Positions 35,065 to 43,405 of a stretch of 64,000 nt of DNA are shown one piece after another. Position 1 is the first letter of the stretch; every line of letters starts with the position of its first letter. This DNA is from Corynebacterium meridianum (GTDB lineage: Bacteria > Actinomycetota > Actinomycetes > Mycobacteriales > Mycobacteriaceae): the NCBI RefSeq assembly GCF_016342265.1, contig NZ_JAEIOS010000015.1, positions 1 through 64,000 on the forward strand, given 5' to 3'. The position numbers and the translations under genes were made by a program. The notes below the pieces were generated by a model. That model had not been told where the DNA came from and ran no database searches. It saw only the letters and a list, made by a program, of their open reading frames with translations.

Positions 35065-37059
35065 TCAGAAGAAAATCTGGTCTCGAGGGCAACCGTTCAC
35101 CACTACATCGCTCTTTGCGAGCAGTTCCCAATCGGAGAGGTTCCACGTGTGTCCGTGACTTCCGCGAACACGGACGAAATTGTAGCGATCCGCGGAATAT
35201 ATGGCTCCGCCTGAATCAACTATGTCCTTGAGGAATTGGGTGTCTTCACCCTTGTCGAGATCGGCGAACGGTGTTGCGAGAGCCGTTGAACGCCACGTCA
35301 CGATAGTGGGACCCGCAACGAACTGGGTATTCTTGTGTTCTCTCTCCGGCGACACGATTGAGGTGCAGTCCGAGGCCTCAATCCACATGTAGTGAGCTTG
35401 TTTACCGACTACATCGGCTCCCGAGTAGTCAAGTGCGTAAATCTGATCGCTGAGGTACTGGGGACCGTAGAGGTCATCATCGTCTATCTTTGCGACGACA
35501 TCGCCGGACGCTGCCTGAACCAGTTTGTTGTAGCACGCCCCGAGAGAGGTTTCTGCGGGCTCATGGAGTAGGACGGTATTTGTGAGTCCCAGATCCGCGG
35601 CTCTTTCGGGGAATGACTCGTCCACCTCGAAGCCGTGGGTCAGCAGACACAACTGCACCTGCAGTCCCTCGACACCATTCATCGACGCTACGGTATCCAA
35701 TACGTGGTCGAGTTGTCCGGGGCGGTTTGTGGAGACAAGTGTCGACACCGTTGGCCGGGTCTTTGCCTTGTCGCCCAGTCCACAGCGCTGCAGGATGGTG
35801 TCCACCCGGTGCCCGTAGGTGTGTTCACGCCAGATCCGACGTTGGCCCCGGTGGACCATCCGTTCACGGAGTACGGGGTTTCTCACCAGTGCACGGATCA
35901 TTGAGTTTGCGGTTGCTGCGTCGCTGACGACGCTGACCTCTGTCGCCGGGAAGAACCTCTCTATCGCCGCACTCTCCGTGGACACGACCGCTGCGCCTGA
36001 AGCTATGAGTTCGAAGATACGTCGTGAGCACATCGTGGGAGAATCCACGACGGAGTTCACGTTCAGAAAGACCTTGTACAGGTGGTATGCGGATACCATT
36101 CGGTCGTAGTCCACGCTACCGATGACGTGTTCATTGAGAGGCTCCGGAAATTGGTACCTTTCGTCCAACCCCAGGAATCGAGAGAAGATCTCGAGCCCGT
36201 ATGTCATGTCGCTGCTGGCGTCGACCGCCGCGCCGAGCAGCAGATCCATCTGTGCCCTGCGTTCCGGGAATTTGTGCCGGAAGTAACTGCCAGCGAAGGC
36301 GACATCCCTGCTGGCGTATCCCCTCAATGGACGGCGTGGATTGTGCATGGAGGGCTGTGCGGCGAAGGGAAGGACCGCGACGCGATCATGGCCGAGATCG
36401 CCGATATACGCAGGGATGCGTTCTGCATCGGTGGTGAAGACGTAGTCGAACAAACGTGCTACCGGTAAAAAATCTCGGTAGTGGGGTGGATCCTCCTTGT
36501 TCCAGAACACTGTCGGGATATTCTGTGATCTCGCGTGAGACACGATGTCCCTCAGACACGGAAGAAGTGAGCGCATCATACCCCCCGACCACGAGCCGTC
36601 AGCTCCATTCCAGGTCGACTCGACGAACAAGATGTCGGGGTGATGGGAGTCGAACTGCTGCCGCCAGGATCCAGGCTTCAGGTTGATTTGGTTCCACTCA
36701 AACTCGAAGGCCCGGGCGGAGAAATCATCCAGGATCACAGCTGCCCTGATATCACGCTGAACCCGTCGTGGTACCTGGCTCCAGGGGCGAAGCTTGCCGA
36801 CGAAGTTCATCTGCAGTGCCGGATCTGGACGCCCGTGTCGGGCCATCTCCGGGAGGGCGTTCCTGATACCCGCCGGGAGCATGGGTGTCAACGGGCTTTC
36901 TGCCATCGCTGACCCCAACCTCTCGGCAAGGGAGGGGAGTGACAGGATGGAGTCGTGTCGCTCCAGGATTTTCTTGCGCATGTACCTGCGGCTGACGGAC
37001 CAGAGGTCACCGTCCTTTGCATGCCGCTTGATCCGTTCGGTGAGGGGCGTTCTAGTCAC
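35065..37059 (-). CDS. Two-domain glycosyltransferase (CgeB-like plus GT2)
   Basis: 664 residues. The middle (about 150-430) is a GT-B-type domain of the CgeB/Glyco_trans_1_2 kind: DILFVESTWNGADGSW, NIPTVFWNKEDPPHY, VAFAGSYF, then the acceptor-proximal SRRIFELIASGAAVVST. The C-terminal ~220 residues are a GT-A/GT2 domain (PTVSTLVSTNRPGQLDHVLDTVASM with the metal-binding KIDDDDLYGP). Two sugar transfers by one chain are possible. Start GTG 37059. It stands alone, divergent from wecB. Confidence 0.85.
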   Translation of the reverse strand: MTRTPLTERIKRHAKDGDLWSVSRRYMRKKILERHDSILSLPSLAERLGSAMAESPLTPMLPAGIRNALPEMARHGRPDPALQMNFVGKLRPWSQVPRRVQRDIRAAVILDDFSARAFEFEWNQINLKPGSWRQQFDSHHPDILFVESTWNGADGSWSGGMMRSLLPCLRDIVSHARSQNIPTVFWNKEDPPHYRDFLPVARLFDYVFTTDAERIPAYIGDLGHDRVAVLPFAAQPSMHNPRRPLRGYASRDVAFAGSYFRHKFPERRAQMDLLLGAAVDASSDMTYGLEIFSRFLGLDERYQFPEPLNEHVIGSVDYDRMVSAYHLYKVFLNVNSVVDSPTMCSRRIFELIASGAAVVSTESAAIERFFPATEVSVVSDAATANSMIRALVRNPVLRERMVHRGQRRIWREHTYGHRVDTILQRCGLGDKAKTRPTVSTLVSTNRPGQLDHVLDTVASMNGVEGLQVQLCLLTHGFEVDESFPERAADLGLTNTVLLHEPAETSLGACYNKLVQAASGDVVAKIDDDDLYGPQYLSDQIYALDYSGADVVGKQAHYMWIEASDCTSIVSPEREHKNTQFVAGPTIVTWRSTALATPFADLDKGEDTQFLKDIVDSGGAIYSADRYNFVRVRGSHGHTWNLSDWELLAKSDVVVNGCPRDQIFF

Positions 37060-37561
37060 TGTGGAGACTCTCGTGGGATCGGGTGCGCGTCAGTTGTGTT
37101 GCGCTGGGCAGCAGGGGTGAGGACGTATCGGATACGTTGATCATCCTATTTCTATCATGGCCCGTGTGTCTCGCGTGCTGGAGATGACGTAACGAGCGTG
37201 ACAGAGATTGTGGTGGAGATTGGCGTAACAAATTCGGGGCTGGGGATAGGGCCCACTATTTCTATGGTACCTGGGGGATGGCCGGTCTTATCGTCGATGG
37301 ATGGAAAGGTAATTCCCCTGTTCAAGACCATTGTGATGGGGAACACCTTTGCTGTTTGTGGAATAGATACTCTTTTTGTGGAGATAGATGTGAACTTTCC
37401 CTCCGGTCTCTGTGTTAGCACTGTATGCTGATTTTGCTTAGCGGATTCTGTGTCGCCTACCTTTCCTACGATCATGCAGATGGAATTCGATGATAGAGCA
37501 ACAAATATAGGAGACCTGGTCGTGATGTAGCCGAAGCGACCGGTTAATTGGAAGGACAACA
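37060..37561. other. AT-rich region upstream of wecB; possible gene remnant on the minus strand
   Basis: About 500 bases of visibly lower G+C. It must hold the promoters of wecB and of the divergent glycosyltransferase. A minus-strand frame (37155-37598) ends in a Val/Thr-rich tail (FVTPISTTISVTLVTSS) similar in flavour to the stalk of the GH16 protein. It may be a decayed fragment of a secreted protein; it lacks a signal peptide and overlaps the wecB start. Confidence 0.35.
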
Positions 37562-38713
37562 TTGAATCGACCCACTGTGATGACGGTTTTCGGTACACGG
37601 CCTGAGGCGATCAAGGTGGCTCCCCTCATAAAATGTCTTGAAGCAGATGAAAGGCTGCGCTCCGTCACGGTCAGTACCGGACAGCATCGGGAGATGCTGG
37701 ATCAGGTCAACGGCATGTTCAACATCAGTCCGGATGTCGACCTCGGCATCATGCGACCGGACCAGGGTCTGAACATGATAGTGGCACGTACCCTTCAGGG
37801 GCTCGATGAGATTCTGGCCAGTCGGGAACCGCGCGCCGTGGTCGTCCAGGGGGATACCTCGACGGCGATGGCCGCGGCCCTGGCTGCTTTCAACCGTGAG
37901 GTGCCGGTGGTGCACCTGGAGGCCGGCCTACGTACCGGCAACCTGAAGGAACCATTCCCGGAAGAGGGAAACCGAAAGATGATCGGCCAGATCGCTCAGT
38001 TGCACCTCGCACCGACTGTCGAATCTCGGGACAATCTCATTGTGGAGGGTGTTGATCCATCGACTGCGGTCGTCACCGGAAACACCGTGATAGATGCACT
38101 GTTGACGGCGAAACGTTGGGACGTTTCCTTTTCCGACAATCGGTTGGAGGAGGCTCGGGACACGGGAAAAAGAGTAGTCATGGTTACCACGCACCGTCGC
38201 GAGAACATTGAAGCCATGGAGAACATCGGACAGGCGTTACGTCAGCTGGCCGAGCGCTACCCGGCGATCACGTTCGTTTTTCCGGCGCACCTCAACCCTA
38301 AAGTTCGTGCCGCAATCATTCCCCAGATTGAGCACTGTGAGAATGTGTTGGTCACGGATCCACTCCCGTACGATCAATTCACCCGCTTGATGGCGATGTC
38401 GACATTCGTACTCACAGATTCGGGAGGGGTTCAGGAAGAAGCGCCAAGTCTGGGGAAGCCGGTTCTCGTCATGCGGAACAACACTGAACGGCCTGAGGCG
38501 GTACATGCCGGTACGGTGCGGCTGGTCGGCACCCGAAAAGAAGATATTGTCCATCACTCCTCCAAGCTTCTCGATGATCCTGTCGAGTACGAGAAAATGG
38601 CGAATTCCGTCAATCCCTACGGTGACGGGAAGGCGGCCGACCGTAGTGTCGCCGCGATTGCTGAATTGTTGGGAATTGGTTCGAGATTGGATGATTTCAG
38701 ACCGTTTTCCTAG
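37562..38713 (+). CDS. wecB: UDP-N-acetylglucosamine 2-epimerase (non-hydrolysing)
   Basis: 383 residues of the WecB/MnaA family: N-terminal VFGTRPEAIKVAPLI, GDTSTAMAAALAAF, HLEAGLRTGNL...PEEGNRK, and C-terminal LTDSGGVQEEAPSLGKPVLVMRNNTERPEA, which form the UDP-GlcNAc site. Makes UDP-ManNAc. The start is TTG at 37562, with GGAAGGA at good spacing; the ATG at 37580 would cut into the first strand. It is first in the + strand run wecB-wecC-membrane protein-glycosyltransferase-lyase. Confidence 0.92.
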   Translation: MNRPTVMTVFGTRPEAIKVAPLIKCLEADERLRSVTVSTGQHREMLDQVNGMFNISPDVDLGIMRPDQGLNMIVARTLQGLDEILASREPRAVVVQGDTSTAMAAALAAFNREVPVVHLEAGLRTGNLKEPFPEEGNRKMIGQIAQLHLAPTVESRDNLIVEGVDPSTAVVTGNTVIDALLTAKRWDVSFSDNRLEEARDTGKRVVMVTTHRRENIEAMENIGQALRQLAERYPAITFVFPAHLNPKVRAAIIPQIEHCENVLVTDPLPYDQFTRLMAMSTFVLTDSGGVQEEAPSLGKPVLVMRNNTERPEAVHAGTVRLVGTRKEDIVHHSSKLLDDPVEYEKMANSVNPYGDGKAADRSVAAIAELLGIGSRLDDFRPFS

Positions 38714-38765
38714 AATTTAAAAAGAAAGTTTAACGATAGAGTTAAGAACGAAAGGGTCTACGGCT

Positions 38766-40025
38766 ATGGTTGAAAATAAAAAAGTATGTGTTATTGGTTT
38801 AGGTTATATTGGCCTTCCGACAGCCACGTTTATCGCACTTTCGGGAAACTCCGTTATCGGTGTGGACATAAATAAAGAGATTGTCGGAAAGATAAACAGC
38901 GGAAATGTGCCGTTCTTCGAGCCTGATTTCGAAGACCTCCTCCGAAGGGCGATCGATGGGGGGCATCTACGCGCACAGACCGCTGCTGAGCAAGCTGACG
39001 TATACATAATCGCGGTGCCCACCCCGTTCAAGGAGGGCTATGCCGTTGATGACTCTTACATCCTCTCCGCCGCAGATGGAGTGACAGATCAGTTACGGGG
39101 TGGTGAGCTTGTCATTCTGGAATCCACCTCGCCGCCGGGTATGACGAGGCGGATGGCGGAACATATCCTCGGGCGACGACCTGACCTCACCCGGGAGCCG
39201 GGCCACGCTACGTCCGTGTATTTTGCGCACTGCCCGGAGCGGGTGCTTCCCGGAAAAATTGTCCGGGAAATGACCGCGAATGATCGGGTAATTGGTGGGC
39301 TCAATTCCGAAGCGGCTCATCTGGCGCGTGACATCTATTCACGTTTCTGCGAAGGGGAACTGCTGATCACCGACGCCACCACCGCCGAGATGGCCAAGTT
39401 GACGGAGAACTCGTTCCGTGACGTCAACATCGCATTCGCCAACGAACTCTCACTCATCGCCGCTGATCTTGGGATCAATGTCTGGGAGCTCATAGAGCTT
39501 GCGAACCACCATCCTCGCGTCAACATTCTTCAGCCTGGGCCGGGCGTCGGAGGGCACTGTATCGCGGTAGATCCCTGGTTCATCGTGTCCTCTGTGCCAG
39601 AGCGCGCCCGACTGATTCGTACCGCCAGAGAAGTCAATGACAGCAAGCCCGGGTGGGTTGTGGACCAGATCGTCTCGTCAGCCAAGGGCGTCGATTCCAC
39701 TCCGCAGATCGCGCTACTCGGATTGTCGTTCAAACCGGATATCGACGACTTGAGGGAGTCGCCTGCTCTGGCTATCGCCCGGAGCGTCGCTGAGAAAGTT
39801 CCGGAGGCGAGAATACATGCCGTGGAACCGCATATATCGGATATCCCGCCTGTTCTGGCTTCATTGGAGAATGTAGTTTTGACCGATCTGGAAACTGCGC
39901 TGAGTAGGGCGAATATTGTGGTGCTACTTGTCGATCATTCACAGTTTCTCGACATCACGCTCGGCGCGCTGGAAGGTAAGAAGGTCATTGATACGCGGGG
40001 TAAGATCGCTGGAATTTGTGGATGA
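38766..40025 (+). CDS. wecC: UDP-N-acetyl-D-mannosamine dehydrogenase
   Basis: 419 residues of the UDP-glucose/GDP-mannose dehydrogenase family: Rossmann CVIGLGYIGLPTA, the TENSFRDVNIAFANELS helix, catalytic Cys265 in GVGGHCIAVDPWF, and the C-terminal LGLSFKPDIDDLRESPA. With wecB it converts UDP-GlcNAc to UDP-ManNAcA, the uronic acid of enterobacterial common antigen and teichuronic-type polymers. The 5' end and leader (38713-38830) are strikingly AT-rich. AAAGGG precedes the ATG. Confidence 0.92.
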   Translation: MVENKKVCVIGLGYIGLPTATFIALSGNSVIGVDINKEIVGKINSGNVPFFEPDFEDLLRRAIDGGHLRAQTAAEQADVYIIAVPTPFKEGYAVDDSYILSAADGVTDQLRGGELVILESTSPPGMTRRMAEHILGRRPDLTREPGHATSVYFAHCPERVLPGKIVREMTANDRVIGGLNSEAAHLARDIYSRFCEGELLITDATTAEMAKLTENSFRDVNIAFANELSLIAADLGINVWELIELANHHPRVNILQPGPGVGGHCIAVDPWFIVSSVPERARLIRTAREVNDSKPGWVVDQIVSSAKGVDSTPQIALLGLSFKPDIDDLRESPALAIARSVAEKVPEARIHAVEPHISDIPPVLASLENVVLTDLETALSRANIVVLLVDHSQFLDITLGALEGKKVIDTRGKIAGICG

Positions 40026-40087
40026 TTCATTGCTATGCTGACGAAAAGTGAAACAACGGACACTCGGCGAAGTGGAAAGGTTATTCA

Positions 40088-41077
40088 GTGAAATGGGCTA
40101 GATTTTTACGACGGCCGGATCTCTGGCTCCTTCTTTCTCTCCTGACGTTTGGTGTGGCCGCCGTCCTTGCACTCTTGGGGAATTACTTCTCAACCATCGT
40201 GTTTTTCGTCAGTATCGGTTGCGTCCTGCTTAGCCTTCTGGCGTTTTTCCGCTCTGAGCGGAAGAAAAACTCGGCAGTGCTGGCTGCGATTCAGCAGATG
40301 CAGGATATGCAGGTGATCCAGAGCAAGATCGCGTACCGGACAGAGCCTGTGAGGAACATCGCCGGATCCGTCGGAAAGCTCCGCCACGTTCAAGAAGAAA
40401 TCCGTGCGGAACTTCAGGCGGAGACTCAGGCGATCAAGGAGACGGTTCGGTCGGGTTCAGGTAATCCGATGGACGATTCCGTCTGGCGCGGTGGAATGCC
40501 TGGCGACACGGGCGAGGTCGAGATCTTTGCTCCGCAGGCGATTCGCTCCGTACAGGTCGAGAAAGAAGACGCTGCCGCTGTCGGGCGCATTGCCGCTGCG
40601 GTGGGTAGTGACGAATCATCGGACCGCAACCTCGCGCTGGCTCTCAGTGGACGGGGATCGTCTACCCGCCGTATCGCCACCGTGGCATCCAACGCTCTTT
40701 CGCGCTCCCTGGAATCTGTGGCAGAGGTACGCACGGTCATCCCCGGCACGCGAGCGTTCCACCAGGGTACCGAGAGCTACCTGATCGTCGAGGAGAGGGC
40801 CACTGATTCAGGTCCATGGTCTGGGTTCCTGGATACTCAGGGAACCGAACTTTTCTGTGCACTCCTGGAAGGGATGCGGAAAGCCCGTAATTCCGGCGTG
40901 ATGGTCGTTGTCGTCGCTGAGTCTGTGGTCAGACACAATTCCGCGACATTGCGCGATGCGGCGGATCTGGTTATTGATGCCGGCCGTGAGGTCGACGCTA
41001 AATACGGAATAGGCGTCAAATTGCCGGTTGTCGATGTTTTGAAGGCGTACACGACCCGAGCGATGGAGGAACGGTAA
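40088..41077 (+). CDS. Membrane protein with coiled coil, unknown function, in the polysaccharide operon
   Basis: 329 residues. Two N-terminal transmembrane helices (residues ~12-60: LWLLLSLLTFGVAAVLALLG and FFVSIGCVLLSLLAFF) and a coiled coil (~65-125, MQDMQVIQSK...RHVQEEIRAELQAETQAIKE) precede a C-terminal alpha/beta domain (YLIVEER...GPWSGFLDTQGTELFCALLEGMRKARNSGVMVVVVAES). It is not a copolymerase or flippase I recognise. Starts GTG 40088 after GAAAGG. Its stop TAA shares one base with the next ATG, so it is tightly coupled to the glycosyltransferase and may recruit it to the membrane. Confidence 0.65.
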   Translation: MKWARFLRRPDLWLLLSLLTFGVAAVLALLGNYFSTIVFFVSIGCVLLSLLAFFRSERKKNSAVLAAIQQMQDMQVIQSKIAYRTEPVRNIAGSVGKLRHVQEEIRAELQAETQAIKETVRSGSGNPMDDSVWRGGMPGDTGEVEIFAPQAIRSVQVEKEDAAAVGRIAAAVGSDESSDRNLALALSGRGSSTRRIATVASNALSRSLESVAEVRTVIPGTRAFHQGTESYLIVEERATDSGPWSGFLDTQGTELFCALLEGMRKARNSGVMVVVVAESVVRHNSATLRDAADLVIDAGREVDAKYGIGVKLPVVDVLKAYTTRAMEER

Positions 41078-43275
41078 TGAGTACTGCGGTAGTTTACGGA
41101 GATATCAATCCCGGCATCATCGACGGTTCCTCTGTCTGGCTCGTATCCATCACGGAGGTACTGAGCGGCATATTCGATGATGTTTATCTGCAGCTCAAGA
41201 CAAAGCCGGTCAACAGGCGTTTACTCAGCCGAATCGAGTCGATCCCGAATATCCACGTTCGAGAGTATGCGGTAGTTGATGTGGCCGACGAATCCGCATA
41301 CAGGGAACTCTCTCCCCCTGAAGCCGCAAAGGTACTCAGGGATCTGGTTCGCGAGGTCAATCCTGACGTAGTGGTGGTTCGCGGCCTCGCGGCTTGCTTT
41401 GAATCAGCCCGTGTAGCCGAGGTGTCGAGGGTGCTGTGGGCGTATGTCACCGATCTTCCCTACCCGGTCACAAAGACCTCGAAGGTGAACCTCGGTCGGC
41501 TCCGGACCATCGCGCAGCGGGCGAGACGGATGTTCGCGCAGACCGAGTCAACCCGTAGCTATCTCGAGCAGATCATCGGGCAGGCTGCCGGAAAGACCCT
41601 CCTGATGCCTCCGATGATCCCGCCCGAGGCTTATGCACGGCGTTCGGAAGCACCGCGTCTCGATGGAGCAACACCACTCGAAGCTGTGTACGCGGGAAAA
41701 CTCGCCAAAGACTGGTGCGTCGAGGAAATGCTCGATTTGCCCGCGGCGCTCCGTGCCCGGAACGTGGATTGTCGCCTCACAGTTCTGGGTGACAAGTTCC
41801 AGAGGGAAAAAAGTGATCCCGACTTCGTCCAGCGCCTCCGCGAAAAGCTGGAGTCTCTGACGAACGATCCTCAGTCAGGGGTTCGTTGGGTCGGGGGCGT
41901 CCCCCGCGACGAGGTATTCAGGTACTTCGAGGTAGCCGACGTTGGTGTCGGCTGGCGTACCGCGGCCCTGAATTCGAGTACCGAAATCTCGACGAAACTT
42001 CTGGAGTACTCGGCGGCCGGACTGATACCCATTGTCAACCGAACCGCTGATAACTGCGGATACCTCGGCACAGATTATCCGTTCTTCGTTGATGCGGATG
42101 TGGATATTGAGGAGATCGCACAAAACATCGAGGATAACCTCGACAAGTTTGAGTCCGCTCGCCGAGCGGCGGCGCAGCTGGCGCAGCGCTTCTCCATGGA
42201 AGCTGCGGAAACGCGGTTGAGACGGGAGTTCACCCGCGCCGGTGTCCTTGTTCCGGCCGGAAGAGTTGAGGTGACCGGTGGAGAACCGGAGCCCGTTAAA
42301 CTCCTCGTGGCATCACATGACTTCAAATTCATGGGTGAGCTCATGGAGAGCCTCCGCGGTGACAGGCGCTTTGAACTGAAAGTGGATGCGTGGACATCGC
42401 TGCGAGACCACGACGAGGCCCGCAGTGAAGAGTTGGCTCAATGGGCGGACGTCATTTTCTGTGAGTGGGCAGGGCCATCCGTCGGTTGGTTCGCCAAACA
42501 CAAGCGGAAACACACCCGCCTGGTGACCCGACTTCATGGATTTGAGCTCAGAGGACCGTGGATCAGGGAAGTGGCCGGTGATGCCGTCGACCATATCGTT
42601 TTCGTCTCGGAGTTCTATCAGGCCAAAGCGGTGACAACGCTCGGACTCGATCCAGGTCGCACCTCCGTCATCACCAACGTCATCGATTGGATCGATTTCG
42701 ACCGTCCGAAGCTCGCTGGGGCTGAGTTCAGGCTCGGGATGATCGGAATGGTTCCCTTCGGTAAACGTCCGGATCGTGCGCTTGATGTACTGGAGAAGCT
42801 ACTGGAACACGACGACCGCTTCAGTCTCCACATCAAGGGACAGAATCCGTGGAACTATCCGTACCACTGGAAAGACCCGTACCAGAAGCAGGCTTATCTC
42901 GAATTCTACCGACGAATTGCGGATTCGGAAGTGCTGTCCAGTCGGGTCGCGTTCGATCCCTTCAGCCCTGCCGTCGCCTCATGGTTCCGGAAGATCGGCT
43001 TCATTCTGTCACCGAGTCACAACGAGACTTTCCATCTGGCGGTAGCTGAGGGGATGGCGAGTAGAGCGGTCCCCATGATCTGGGAACGTGAGGGAGCGGT
43101 CGAGATCTTCTCGGACGCCCACGTCCGGGGTGGAACCGATCAGGTGATTGAGGCGATTCTCGCGATACAGCGCTCGGGATCGGTGAAGGATCTCGGCGAA
43201 CGTGCGCGTGAGTATGCCGCCCGGTGGGACCAGATGAAAGTATACGATCAGTGGGCGAACGTGCTCACCCCGTAG
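41077..43275 (+). CDS. Glycosyltransferase with two tandem GT-B modules
   Basis: 732 residues. Module 1 (about 1-385) has a GT4-like C-terminal half (EAVYAGKLAKDWCVEEMLDLPAALR...VGVGWRTAALNSSTEISTKLLEYSAAGLIPI). Module 2 (about 410-732) begins KLLVASHDFKFMGELMESL and ends in a second donor-site region (GMIGMVPFGKRPDRALDVL...FILSPSHNETFHLAVAEGMASRAVPMIWER). One chain may add both sugars of a disaccharide repeat. It overlaps the preceding gene by one base. Confidence 0.85.
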   Translation: MSTAVVYGDINPGIIDGSSVWLVSITEVLSGIFDDVYLQLKTKPVNRRLLSRIESIPNIHVREYAVVDVADESAYRELSPPEAAKVLRDLVREVNPDVVVVRGLAACFESARVAEVSRVLWAYVTDLPYPVTKTSKVNLGRLRTIAQRARRMFAQTESTRSYLEQIIGQAAGKTLLMPPMIPPEAYARRSEAPRLDGATPLEAVYAGKLAKDWCVEEMLDLPAALRARNVDCRLTVLGDKFQREKSDPDFVQRLREKLESLTNDPQSGVRWVGGVPRDEVFRYFEVADVGVGWRTAALNSSTEISTKLLEYSAAGLIPIVNRTADNCGYLGTDYPFFVDADVDIEEIAQNIEDNLDKFESARRAAAQLAQRFSMEAAETRLRREFTRAGVLVPAGRVEVTGGEPEPVKLLVASHDFKFMGELMESLRGDRRFELKVDAWTSLRDHDEARSEELAQWADVIFCEWAGPSVGWFAKHKRKHTRLVTRLHGFELRGPWIREVAGDAVDHIVFVSEFYQAKAVTTLGLDPGRTSVITNVIDWIDFDRPKLAGAEFRLGMIGMVPFGKRPDRALDVLEKLLEHDDRFSLHIKGQNPWNYPYHWKDPYQKQAYLEFYRRIADSEVLSSRVAFDPFSPAVASWFRKIGFILSPSHNETFHLAVAEGMASRAVPMIWEREGAVEIFSDAHVRGGTDQVIEAILAIQRSGSVKDLGERAREYAARWDQMKVYDQWANVLTP

Positions 43276-43405
43276 ATCGATTCCGCGGATCGGATGATCG
43301 TCGGTCTGAGGGAAGAAATTGGTCTGTAGCGCTGTCATCGAGGCATGATCCAAAGCAGTTCTGCGTGCGTCAGCAACAACCGTGATGATTATGGAGAACA
43401 GATAA

